Shown piece after piece: positions 53,605 through 64,000 of a DNA stretch of 64,000 bases. A program made the translations under genes and the position numbers. The DNA lies in assembly GCA_007115705.1 (NCBI GenBank), contig QXEO01000211.1, positions 1,363,599-1,427,598 on the forward strand, written 5' to 3'. Position 1 is the stretch's first letter. Each line of letters starts with the position of its first letter. The notes below the pieces were generated by a model that saw only the letters and a list, made by a program, of their open reading frames with translations, had not been told where the DNA came from and did not search any database. The stretch comes from Dactylis glomerata. Its lineage: Eukaryota; Streptophyta; Magnoliopsida; Poales; Poaceae.

Positions 53605-55227
53605 TGATACGTCTCAAACGTATCTATAATTTTTGATGCTCCATGCTTTGTTTTACACCATTTGCCTATTGTTTCGTTACACTTAGTGGCATTTTTATAC
53701 ATTTTCCGGAACTAACCTATTAACGAAGTGCCACAGTGCCAGTTTCCTGTTTTCTGCTGTTTTTGTGTTTCAGAAGTGATACACAGGAAATATTCTCGGA
53801 ATTGGACGAAACAAGTTCCTGAAGTCATATTTCACCGGGGAGCTCCCAAACATCCGAAGGAGAGAAGGAGAGGGGCCACGTGGGCCCCACACACAGGGGT
53901 GGCGCGGCCAGGCCCCTGGCCGCGCCGGCCCGTGTGAGGGGGCGTGGGACCCCCTCTGACAGTCCCCTTTCGCCTACATATACCCCCTGACGAGAAAAAC
54001 CTAAGGGCCCGATCAGTTTTTCCAGAATACATCGCGATCCGCCGCCGCCGTCGACCCGAAGATCGGGAGGGTCCAGAAGCTCTTCCCGGCACCCTGCCGG
54101 AGAGGGGAATCGCCACCGGAGGTCTTCTTCATCGCCATGCTTGCCTCCGGAGCGATGAGTGAGTAGTCTACCTTGGACTATGGGTCCATAGCAGTAGCTA
54201 GATGGTTGTCTTCTCCACCATGTGCTTCATGTTTAGATCTCATGAGCTGCCCTACATGATTGAGATCACCGTTATGTAATTGTATGATGTTGGTTTGTTG
54301 GGATCCGATGAATATTGGTGTTTATGATTAAGTTGCTGTACTGAATTATATCTTTTGTTATCTCTATGTTGTTTATGATCTTGCATGCTCTCCGTTGTTA
54401 GTAGCTATCTTGGCCGAGTAGTTGCTAGTGACTCCAAGAGGGGGTATTTATGCTCGATAGTGGGTTCATGCCTCTATTTCACCTGGGGGAGTGACAGAAA
54501 CCTCTAAGGTGGTAGATGTGCTGTTGCTACTAGGGAGAAAACAACATTCATATGCTCAAGGGCATATGCTTTGTTTACATTACACACTTTGCTTAATGCA
54601 ATTATCTGTTGTTCGCAACTTAATACTTTCGGGGTGTTCGGATGATATCCCTGGGGGTGGATTATTAGTCATAGATGCAGTTGGATGGCGGTCTATGTAT
54701 TTTGTTGTAATGCCCAGAGTGAATCTCATAGTGATCTTCTTGACATATCACGTTATCTTTATTCTATCAATTGCCCAACTGTAATTTGTTTACCCAGCAT
54801 GTTTATTTATCTATGGAGAGACACCACTAGTGAACTGTGGACCCCGGTCCTATTTTAATCATATTGCAATCACCTGTTTACTTTTCCCGCATTGTTTACT
54901 TTACTAGCATTTTACTACTGTTTTCCACTCGATACACTCATAACCTTTGTTTCAAGCAAACCGGTGAGATTGACAACCTCATCGCAAGTTGGGGACAAAG
55001 TATTTGTCTGTGTGTGTGCAGGTTCCACAAACACCTTCAGTCGTCACCGTCTCCCTTCTCCTGTTCGATATACCTTGGTTTCTTAACTGAGGGAAAACTT
55101 GCTGCTACACTCATCATACCTTCCTCTTGGGGTTCCCAACGGGCTGGTCATCACCACGCACAAGGACATACTGCTCCCACGTCAACTAAATGCCACAGTC
55201 TTTTCTGGCGCCATCACACGAGTAGCA
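53605..55227 (+). repeat. E6 3' LTR (1623 bp)
   Basis: Nearly identical to 48271-49894. It ends ACGAGTAGCA before the GTGTC duplication. The hairpin copy lies at 53900-53927. Confidence 0.95.
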
Positions 55228-56937
55228 GTGTCCTTCCATAAAGGTTGATACAAGGCCTCCCATACTAAAGCAACAAGCTACGGACTAAGCCCCTTCCCAT
55301 ATAGGGGTAATGTGGTCGTACGGTAATGGTTGGCTCACATGGTACATCACTTGTTATCATTTGACAAATACATTCCATAGTTCTTAGTCAAGGTTATTTT
55401 CCTTCATAAAAACCATCATGTATGAGGGATTTCCCCATTTCAAGTTTTCAGGTTCAAGTCACCAAGTTCAACATGGGGTTCCTCTTAGGGACAGCCTCAA
55501 TTTTATTAGCGACTAAGCAACTATATTGAGTGATGATACCACTAAGCTATGGTTGGATAAACTCAGCTTGATGCTCTTGCTAAGCAAGGCATCACTGCAC
55601 ATCTATCATTCTACTCTAGCAATTCAAACATGCAATTTACTTAAAACAAGTAGAATGCAATAGTAAAACTAGGCATTTGGAGTATGATTCAAAGGATGGC
55701 TTGCCTTGGTTGGCAAAGTGTCCTGGGTATTCTTCTTCTTCTTGATAATAATCCCCTTCAATATCCTCCTCGGCAACACTAGCGTCTAATAACGAATAAA
55801 CACAAAGCACATCATCACTACACAAAGCTAACAACACACCAAGCACACATACTTGTTTTCAAACAATATCATTCCTGTTGGATTTTATTTGAATTATGTT
55901 GCAAGTTTTCTCCTAAGTTTGCATTGAGTGTGTAAGTGAAATCTTCTACCTTATGCCAAGTGTGGTTCACATTTTTAAGTATGGTAAGTAACTAGGGTTA
56001 TTAGGGCTAGTTCAAGTGGAGTTTGGCTAATTAAGTGAGTTGGTATTGAGGGCAATTTAATTTTAAGTGTAGGATAGAGATCTATCATTTTATGCTACCA
56101 ACTGAGATGGGATTAGGGTCTAATTGATACCACTAACAAGGTTTGAGTTGATTAAAGTTGACTAACAGTAAGGGAGGTCATTGGTGAGTTCACAATTTAA
56201 ATTTCATGATTTTAGGAGGCTTAAACAATTTTCTAGAAATCTTCTATGATTAATAAAGCTATGGTCACACTATTCATATTTATTTAAATTCCTAACTCAA
56301 TTTGAATTCTAACCAGTTCTACTGGGTAGAGAATTTGATAAGCTTTCCAACGCATATTCATTTTCTAAGAATGGATTTGTAAATCTCTTGGAATTTTAGT
56401 TTGAAAAACATATCTGAAAGTTATTTGAATTAATTCAAACGGGCGGGAAAAATAAAAATTGAAACGGACCGAAACTTAACCGCACCGGGCCGAATCCTGA
56501 ACGAATCCCGAATGGGCCGGCCCAGAAAACGTTTCGCGCGGCGGGAAAGAATTAAAACAGAACCTGACAGGGGGGTCCCACCCGTCAGGTCACTTAACTA
56601 AACCGAATCGGTACGCGACCCTCGGATCTAGATCGAACGGCTACTACGCGTCGTCTTCCTCGGCTAGGGCGGAGCTCACCGGCGTTGCAGAGACGAGTGT
56701 TCGATGGCGAGGGCGTGACAGAGAGGAAGCAGAGCTTGCCGGCGGGATAGCAGATCGACGGCGGTTGCTCGACTCCTCCACCTCGCACCAGCAGCAGCTC
56801 CAATGGCGGCTGAAATCCTCCAGAATGCGGCGGCGCTCCCGTGCAGAGCTCGGACGATTCCGAGGGAGAGAGGAAGGGAGAAGAGTGGGGATCGGTTGCG
56901 GTGGGTGTGTGCTTCCTCTGGGGGTGATCGACAGGGG

Positions 56938-56945
56938 TTTTTATA
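56938..56945 (-). promoter_or_regulatory. TATA box in the E3 5' LTR
   Basis: TATAAAAA on the minus strand in a GC-rich context (GCGACTATAAAAACCCC), with the matching box at 40585-40593 in the 3' LTR. Transcription would start near 56910 and run leftward into a GC-rich leader. Confidence 0.7.
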
Positions 56946-59900
56946 GTCGCGGGAGGCCGGGGGCAAGGCGACCAGTGCGTGGCCAGTGCGGGGGTCCTGG
57001 CGGCGTTCGGAGGTCGCACCGGGCACGGCGGCCTCGGGGGTGTGCTGGGGGGTTGTCGCCTCGGCTGCGGAGGGCTGTGGGTCGGTGCTGGCGAGGGCAT
57101 GGCGGTCGGGAGCGTGCAGAAAAGAAGAAAGACTAGGAGGGGGCCCTGGGCGCATTTCTCTTCTTCCCTCCACTTCTCACGGCTCGGGTCGGGGCAGAGG
57201 GAGCGGGGCTCGACCACGGCGCCTCCCAGGAACATGGCTACAGGCGCTGGACGAACGGCGATAGTGATCATCATAGTAACTAAGATTTGCTCGATCATCA
57301 CAGTAACTAAGTGTTCGACGAAATGCCCGCAAGAGATTTAAATTTGAATTTTTGAAATTTTCCACTTTGGGTGATCAGCATATGAGCCAAGGTATCCAGT
57401 GGTATTTTTGTTCTCAAGAAAGGATGAGTTTTGTAGAAATCTTATTTCAAATTTTTGGTATTGTCACTGATTCAGATTTAAAGGTTGGTTGATGTTTGAG
57501 TCAAGTTCTGGTTTGAGTTTTGGGTAGCCACTTCTTGGTTGAGTTAGTATATGACTTGGTTAAGCTCAACGAACTGGCCAAACATGGAGGTGAGTTACAG
57601 ATTTCTTAATCCAAGGGCTCAAAGTAGGGTAGTCAAACAGATTTCCTAGATCATCTTATTCTTCTCTTTTTCTTTCTGTCTTTTGTTTCTTCTTTCTTTG
57701 GTTCTTATAATTATTCTCACTTGCTTCTGTTGGTTAGGTTAGAATTAACTAACTAGTGCACAACCAAAATTAACACACATAAAATCATAGAAAACTTATA
57801 ATGGGAAATACATGTATGCATGCAATAATGGATAAAAGTTTTATCTTGGTCCAAAATTTGGTACTTTGATTATTAAGAAGTGGATTACAATTTTCTGAGT
57901 TGTTACACCGCCTCTCCTTCTTCCTCCTACTCTACTCTCCTCCCTCTGGCTCACCTCCTAATTCCCTCTGCTCGTTTTGTTCTGCAACAAAACCCTAAAG
58001 CCGACACACACCCAACGTGCCTGCAACTCCAGCCGCCTCTTCCTCACGCAGCAGGAAGCGATCGAGGACCTCGACTAAGCACCCAAGCCTGCCTCATCCT
58101 CCTGAACCTCGTTGTAGCCTCGCCATCATACAGAACCAGCTGCATCCTCGCCAGAGCTTGAAGTCTGGCCGTCTCACCAGACTTTGCTTGTCGGAACCCT
58201 AGCTACCAGGTGAGCTTGTTCTCCCTTTTAATCTCGGCCGCTAGATTTTGATCTAATCGCCTAGAACAGTTCACTTAAATGAACCAGTACCAAGCAATCT
58301 GGGGCGTCCAGATCTAATAAAAACCTACGGCCCAAAATCATAATCCAAACAAACCGGTACAGGCCAGTAAGAACCAGACACGTGGCAGCCTACAGATCAA
58401 ACAAGATTCAAATTAGAATTTGAATCTGAATTTGGGCAGAAACTTTGGAAATTCATATCTTTTGATCTATACCTCGAAAAGTTACAAATAATATACCATT
58501 GGAAACCTTATAACATGTAGAATCCAATAGTGCCATAATATTTCATAGCTTCAATATTCAATTTGAAGTCATTTTCAAATTTAATCCAACCTATCTATAA
58601 ACTTGTTTAATTCATATCTTTAGTTCCAAGTATCCAAAAATTCCAAATTTGTAGTCCTTGGAATCCTCTAATCAAGTAGAACATCATAGGATCAAGAAAT
58701 TTCAAACTTGATACGTACACACACTTTGTGCATTCAAATCTATTCAAATCACTATTTTAATCATAATTTGAATTCTAAAATTTATTTTTGAATGATTCCA
58801 ATTGCATAAGCTTTGTTTTACTGCAAGCTATCCATTAGTATCATTTCCAAATTTTTTTGAACCACTTCATAATTATTCAAATTCAAATATGAGGATTTGA
58901 GTAATTCTCACTATGGGATTTAAATTCTATTTCTTTCAATTAATGTTTCCTTCTATGTTAGTGAATTCTATGATCATAGTTAGTTATCAAATATCATCTT
59001 GACATTATCTTGACACATATCAAGTCTAACTGAGTCCATCATATCTAATTCACACCTATTCAAATTTCAATTGAGTTGTTTGAGTAAGGTGTGACACATC
59101 TTAATCATCAGTTCTACTCTTGCCACTGTGATGTTGAATTAATTCACATCATAGCACATGATCATGCTTCAATGAATCCTTTGAACCATTACTCACAATT
59201 GTCATTCACTCATACCAAATCCTATGCCTACCAAATCCTGATTTCATGTATAAAACTATTCAATTAGCAAATGAGTTAATTGAGTACTTCAATGCTTCAT
59301 AAAATCTTTACCCATTTCCTAAGTGTAATATATACTATTTAAGAATAACTGTTGTCACACTTATTCAATAGTATTGTTGTTGCACTATTTGACACACATG
59401 TGATCCAATTCACATGAGTCTTATCAAGATTCTATTCATGATTTAATAAAGCATAAAGACCTCATTAGTTGTATTTGCTTAGTCCAATTCTCTCCAATCA
59501 TATTGATCTTTTCCCAACTAAGCTCTCAAATTCATATCTTGCAATCCACTATTCTTTTGCCATATCTTTCTTATCATAACATCCCAAATAGTCTAAATTG
59601 TTAAACAAACACATTTCAATTGTTTGTCTTGTTTGATTATGTTTGTATTGTATGTTTATGTTGTGATATTTTTGTGATATAGTTTGTGCGAAGAGCTACG
59701 TGCTTAGTGAGAGAAGTGGAAAGATCGTATTCTTCAAAAAGGCAAGTGACACACATTCTTCTACCTACTTTTATTTTGCATTACTGTTTTTCAGTAGGGT
59801 GCATGATAGGTGGAATTGATAGCTTGTTTTACAAAATGCTAGATCCTAGTAGTGAGTAGCCATCCCTAAACCCCACTTGGTAGGATGCTAAATAATGAAT

Positions 59901-61024
59901 ATTGATGCTATGCTCTGATCATATAAAAAGTTGTTTTGTGAACAAATTAACAACTTCAACTAAAATGAACTACCTGGGTGGATTGGTAAGAATAGAGGAG
60001 GTACTGGTAGGTGTGTCCTGGCATACAAGCCTCCCAGAGGAAGTGTGTCTAGGACGTTCACTCAGGATTGCCACTCAGGATTAAAGAGATTAACATGGCT
60101 TCCATGATTAAAGTACTTCTAGTGCAGCCTTATGATATTATGGGCTCTGTCTTGATTGAGTACGATTAAGGTTTCATCCATGGGTACTGACAGAGGGTGG
60201 TAAGTGGGTATGGTCAGATCCATTTGGTTGAATGCTTTTTATGAAAGGTCTTGTCTCATTTTATGTATGGGCGTAAAATGAGTCTTAAGGTGAAAGTGCA
60301 CAACCCTTGCAAGGTGTATAAATCTAATCGATTGTCCATGTCCTCGATTATGGACAATTGAGTCTCTAGTCATGGAATGTTCAGAAGAATCTCATCATCA
60401 TTTTCTGAATGCTCTAAAATTTGGTTAGAAACTTTTAACCAGAAGCACTGGACCATGCACTCTCTGAGGTGTTGGTTACTGTTGTTTCAACATTGTTGAG
60501 TTTTGCCCAGAACTACATGCCTAGCTAGTATGTAGTGTATGGGGGTTATTTCAGCCCTTCATAAATAAAATTTTGATAAAAAGATTTTTGCAAAAGTTTA
60601 TAGGATAAAATTGGCTTTATGCAAATTAGCCTATGAGATACACCATCCAAATATCGTGTAGTATAGTCTTTTCACAAATGCCACCAAACATGTGTCATTT
60701 GCCAGTACGTTGTTGTACTGACCCCTCTGGGGCTGCATATTCAAACGTGCAGGTTTTTATTTGGATAAGGAACGACCAGTAGGATCTCGAGCTTACATTC
60801 CAACATCTCTGCATGTGGCACGTGATGAAGATGGAGGCTCACTGCAACTATGCTGTATGTTGTGTACTCATAAGGTTGAAGACCTATGTAATTGGATTTA
60901 CGTTGTAATATTGATGCTATTGCAATGATTACTATATTTTGTACTATGGTGCTATCTACTGATCCAGGGAATGGTACATATACACAGGAGTTCTGCCTTT
61001 AGGTAAAGGTAGGGCGCTACAGAA

Positions 61025-61036
61025 TGGTATCAGAGC
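61025..61036 (+). promoter_or_regulatory. E2 primer-binding site (tRNA-iMet)
   Basis: TGGTATCAGAGC lies three bases after the LTR end at 61021, the same tRNA and spacing as in E3. Confidence 0.9.
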
Positions 61037-61227
61037 ATAGTGTTGCTTGTAGGATCGAGACCCTAGGTTTGGAATAGACTAGGAAACCCTAGGAATTCTT
61101 TCCTCCACCAGAAAAATCTTCTTTTTAGTTTTCATAAAATGAAACTTACCTGCATCCCTACTTACCATCTAACCTCGTAAGACTTATCACATCCATTTGT
61201 TTTACACAACTTTTCTTTCTATTTTAG

Positions 61228-61604
61228 ATGACTAGCCTCACCGAATCCATCATGAAAGGACTAGTGATGATCATGACCCGAAAGAGTGAGACTGAATTTC
61301 CCAAAGCACTGAAGAACCTCATGTTAAGCATGGGAATGCAATGAGAAGCTGTTTACAAAAGATTTCCCGTGATTGATGAAGGTCAAGAATATTTGTGGGT
61401 ACAACTCCACCTATACAAGAACAAAGAAGACGACCACAAGAAGATGGGACTTTGGATGTTTACCAACTCCGAGATGCATACATCATTTATTGACTCCGCA
61501 AGATGTGCTGCTTGCTCAGCTATAAAAGAACTTGGAGAAAGACTCAAGTGGAGACTTCATAATACCCATAAGGACCTCAAAGAAGAAAAAGAGGCTACTA
61601 CTGC
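61228..61604 (+). pseudogene. E2 first ORF, truncated by E5
   Basis: The ATG at 61228 directly follows an acceptor-like TTCTATTTTAG and opens MTSLTESIMKGLVMIM. After 38 codons a TGA (61342-61344) interrupts it. The same frame then continues with FPVIDEGQEYLWVQLHLYKN, GLWMFTNSEMHTSFIDSARC and IKELGERLKWRL, then a charged, coiled-coil-like stretch. It is cut at 61605 by the E5 LTR. It lies where E3 has its extra ORF and has a similar globular-plus-coil layout. I see no Gag core or zinc knuckle, so I treat it as an extra ORF of unknown function. The rest of E2 lies beyond E5. Confidence 0.65.
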
Positions 61605-62514
61605 TGTCGGTGTTCTGGATACCAGGGTATCCCGGTCCACCTACTCCTAGGCCCCTTCAATGGCCCAGCTTCAGCCTAGGGGTATATCGACGATCGAAGC
61701 CCAGCGGAGAAGACCCTCATGAGGTGGTGCCTCAAGAGGAGAATGATGGATAAAATTGCTAAGGACTAGAAGACCTCCTCGCGAGCTGTTTCTCGTGAGG
61801 GGATGGACACAATCCATGTCAGCTCAGTACGTTTCCATGTTGAGCAAGAAGATAAGGATGGAAGACTGCGTACCACCCATGCTACCCCGACAGGAGGGAG
61901 ACCAGCTTTCGCCGTGCCTGCATAAAGCGGCACAGTGGTTGTTGGCCACCCTCCTAAAAATAGGGTGAACGGTGCCGGTGCAGGGTGCCAGAGGAGGACG
62001 TCAGCCTCCTCCACCCACTCTTGTGGACCGGCGCCACTACCCTACGAAGACTGCATCCACAAAAGACTCAAGGAAACAGTTGTCCCTTCTCCTTGACTGC
62101 ATCCACAGAAGACTCAAGATGATAAGGGGAAACAGGACCTCGGCGCTATAAAAGGAGGGGAGGCCACCCCTTAGAGGGGATCCAATCTTCATCTCTGGGC
62201 TCCTAGCTAGGCTAAGTTGGTTCTTCTACCTCCGGCCAGTTAGAGCTCTGTAACCAAGACCTTGTACTCCTCATGAGGAATCGCGTCGTAATACAAGAAG
62301 GCAGGAAGTAGGGGCTTTACCTCATCACGAGGGTCCTGAACCTACGTAAAGCTTGGTGTATCTCTCTGCAGTGCATTGTGCTTTCCGATGTCTCGAGGCT
62401 TTTGTCGCCGTGTTTCGTTGCGATCCAAGATATCACGCGTACAGCCCCCTGCGTTCGAATCTTTGGGTCTATCGTGTGGTACCCCGTGTTCTTGCGACAT
62501 GAAATCCATCGACA
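61605..62514 (+). repeat. E5 5' LTR (910 bp)
   Basis: It ends CATCGACA at 62514, matching the E4 LTR end. TATAAAAGG at 62147-62155 matches the E4 promoter position. Confidence 0.88.
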
Positions 62515-62516
62515 TT

Positions 62517-62534
62517 TGGCGCCAGGTAGGGGGC
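62517..62534 (+). promoter_or_regulatory. E5 primer-binding site
   Basis: TGGCGCCAGGTAGGGGGC lies two bases after the LTR. It is the E4 site lacking the GC duplication. Confidence 0.75.
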
Positions 62535-62566
62535 TGTGGTATGTTTTCTTCTAGATCTACTTCGAC

Positions 62567-64000
62567 ATGGACGACGCCAACGCAAGGCTCAAGCGTCTTT
62601 GCCGCCGCAACGCTGTTTGGGGACATACCGAGCCCATCTTCCGTTGCCAGCATGTCTCGGCCGAGGAGGAAGAGGAGGAAGATCTGGAGTCATCCTATCT
62701 CCTACCTGGGCATACAGAGCCTTCACTCTCCTTCACCGCCACCGCTACTTCTCGTGCTCATTCTGGGAGTCAGCTGGCCCCTGCGCAGGCTCTCGCCATG
62801 GCGCAGGAGCTGCTGCGCTATCAGCCCACTGCGGACGGGTGCGAGGGCTAGTGTGCTCAAATCGCCGAGCTCGTCACCATCGCCAACAAAGTCCCGGCCT
62901 TGGGAGGAGCCCAGGGCGCGGGAGAGCCAGATCCGGCGGCGGGGTACCGCGCCCCGAGCGCCGGAGATGGGAAGGCCGCTCAGGCCATGAAGGTGGTTTC
63001 CTGCGCTGCATCTTTGCCACCCGGGGAGCCTAGCTGCCAAATCGTCCAATGCGCTCCGGAAGACGCACGCGTCTCCCTTGAGCGTCGCCACGAAAATCAT
63101 GACCGTGCCATCGACGACATCGGCAAAGCTGGCAAGAACGTCAATGTCACCGGGGACCCTGTCTACAACCTCGGATGCCTTGCTCTCACTCGCCAGCAAC
63201 GCTACGTGGTTTGGCCTGACAAGTTTAGGCCGGACATCGGCGCATGTTATGATGGAACCTCCAACCCTGTCAAATTTCTCTAGCTCTACGTTGTCGCCGT
63301 TCAGGCGCGCATGGAGACCAGCGTGTGATGGCTAATTGGTTTCCCATGGCCCTCAAAGACGCTCCGTGGACTTGGCTCATGAATCTTCCACACGAATCCG
63401 TAACTTCATGGAAGGACTTGTTCCATCAGTTCGTCGCCAACTTCATGCCTACGTACGAGCGCCCCACCACCAAGAATTATCTCAAGGCGGTGCGTCAATA
63501 CAAGGGCGAAACGCTTCGTCAGTACATCTAGCACTTCAACCAGATGAGGAACAAGATTCCCCGGATCTCCAGTGAGGAGGTCATCTCCGCGTTCTCCACA
63601 GGCGTTGCCGACATCAAGATAAAGGAAAAGCTGTTTGTGAATGATGAGCTGACTTCCATCGTCAGGCTCTTCGGGATCGCCGACCGGTGTGCCAAGGCTA
63701 AGGAGGGGAGGCTCTTCATGCACAACCTACCGGAGGTGCTTCCCCCAAAGCCGAAGTCCAAGGACCCTAAGCGTAAGGAGGATGCTGCCCTCACGGCGGA
63801 GCCTGATCATAAACAGCGCTGCGGGGACCGCTCTGAGCATGATAAGGGTGGACGCCATCGCTACTGCATCCTCCATAAGAAGGACACCCATAATACTGAT
63901 GATTGTTGGGTTGTTCGAAAATTTCATGAAGAGAATGGAGTCACCAAGCGCCATGGGAGCAGCCATAGCTACGACAAAGGTGGATCCCGGGGCGATCGCC
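62567..64000 (+). pseudogene. E5 Gag, broken and incomplete
   Basis: This is the homologue of the E4 Gag (MDDANARLKRLCRRNAVWG start). The frame is stopped by TAG at 62849-62851 and TAG at 63281-63283. A small deletion changes frame near 63305-63325, and another TAG lies at 63529-63531. Downstream, LLNDEL-like Gag core and the zinc segment CILHKKDTHNTDDC (about 63866-63907) are still readable. The window ends before the protease. Confidence 0.88.

Larger units (their letters stand above)
48271..55227 (+). mobile_element. E6: young copy of the Ea non-autonomous family (6957 bp)
   Basis: GTGTC duplications lie at 48266-48270 and 55228-55232. LTRs lie at 48271-49894 and 53605-55227. I count about seven substitutions and a one-base indel between them, near 0.5 percent, so this is the most recent LTR insertion in the window. 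The interior carries one ORF and about 3 kb of conserved noncoding sequence. There are no enzymatic domains, so mobility must depend on another element. Eb-type Athila elements share its primer site and several cis motifs. Confidence 0.95.
26146..57907 (-). mobile_element. E3: Tekay/Del-type chromovirus (about 12.96 kb without insertions)
   Basis: CCGCC duplications lie at 26141-26145 and 57908-57912. LTRs read TGTAACAACTCAG to GTTACA on the minus strand. The tRNA-iMet primer site is next to the right (5') LTR and the purine tract is next to the left (3') LTR. The body encodes an extra 260-residue ORF, then Gag-Pol with chromodomain. The 3' LTR carries E4 and a Helitron; the 5' LTR carries E6. 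Subtracting these gives LTRs of 3564 and 3565 bp. About ten differences in the first 860 aligned bases suggest roughly 1 percent divergence. Confidence 0.93.
47381..57907 (-). repeat. E3 5' LTR (3565 bp net), carrying E6
   Basis: The segments are 47381-48270 and 55233-57907. The break at the GTGTC duplication is confirmed by the uninterrupted copy at about 37038-37042. The TATA box lies at 56938-56945 (minus). E6 lies between the E3 promoter and the E3 genes, so full-length E3 transcription from this LTR is probably blocked. Confidence 0.93.
25202..61021 (+). repeat. E2 5' LTR, split by E3 (25202-26145 and 57913-61021)
   Basis: U3 occupies the left piece up to the TATA box at 26004. The right piece resumes after the CCGCC duplication with a CT-rich, gene-leader-like segment to about 58208, then 2.8 kb of AT-rich sequence, ending CTACA. 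Single-LTR evidence only, since the 3' copy is outside the window. Confidence 0.8.
25202..64000 (+). mobile_element. E2: large LTR retrotransposon with about 4.05-kb LTR, 3' end outside the window
   Basis: It begins TGTAACATCCC at 25202. Its 5' LTR is broken by E3 (26146-57907) and ends GCGCTACA at 61021, followed by a tRNA-iMet primer site. Removing E3 gives an LTR of about 4053 bp. The interior starts at 61022 with one short ORF, then is broken at 61605 by E5. No Gag or Pol of E2 is visible here, so its clade is unassigned; LTR and primer-site style resemble E3. The 3' LTR and the second target duplication (expected CATCG) would be beyond 64000. Confidence 0.8.
61605..64000 (+). mobile_element. 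E5: degenerate Tat-type element related to E4, right end outside the window
   Basis: The LTR begins TGTCGGTGTTCTGGATACC at 61605, the same family start as E4 but clearly diverged. The left target flank is ACTGC (61600-61604). It has a 910-bp 5' LTR, primer site and a gag with several breaks, running off the window. It is in the same orientation as E2. Confidence 0.9.

Overview
The window is a stack of plant transposable elements. I see no host gene, rRNA, tRNA or CRISPR array. The element types (CACTA with an Ulp1-type second gene, Stowaway-type MITE, Tekay/Del chromovirus, Tat and Athila Ty3/gypsy elements, Helitron, LINE, LTRs beginning TGATACGTC) and the GC-rich, GC3-biased coding style point to a large-genome grass, most likely Pooideae (Triticeae or Poeae/Aveneae). 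The family and clade names come from recognised motifs; no database search was possible.

Left block (1-22603). After 450 unassigned bases comes a 103-bp MITE with TA duplications. Next is a CACTA transposon (562-22603, TTC duplications) whose transposase gene is split by a minus-strand non-autonomous LTR retrotransposon (here 'Ea', 2407-18270, CCTAC duplications). Ea in turn is split by a plus-strand Athila-type Ty3/gypsy element ('Eb', 7137-15928, GTATA duplications). Removing the insertions leaves a CACTA of about 6.2 kb and an Ea of about 7.07 kb.

Right block (22604-64000). A minus-strand LINE (22877-25201) is cut by a plus-strand LTR retrotransposon with a roughly 4.05-kb LTR ('E2', from 25202 past the window end). 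The 5' LTR of E2 holds a minus-strand Tekay-type chromovirus ('E3', 26146-57907, CCGCC duplications). The 3' LTR of E3 holds a Tat-type element ('E4', 27009-37011) and a non-autonomous Helitron (37699-39534). Its 5' LTR holds a young second copy of the Ea family ('E6', 48271-55227, GTGTC duplications). E2 is also hit at 61605 by a degenerate relative of E4 ('E5'). Subtracting insertions gives E3 LTRs of 3564 and 3565 bp, which supports the reconstruction.

How the parts relate. Eb encodes Gag, protease, RT, RNase H and integrase. Ea and E6 encode only one helical protein of about 180-197 residues, yet share with Eb the tRNA-Asp-type primer site, LTR starts, an LTR hairpin and a 47-nt motif upstream of the 3' LTR, which looks like a helper/parasite pair. 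E3 and E2 each carry an extra ORF upstream of the usual gag position. E4 carries, antisense to its own genes, an apparently complete transcription unit for a 254-residue AT-hook plus B3-like protein. That antisense gene is the most interesting item in the window.
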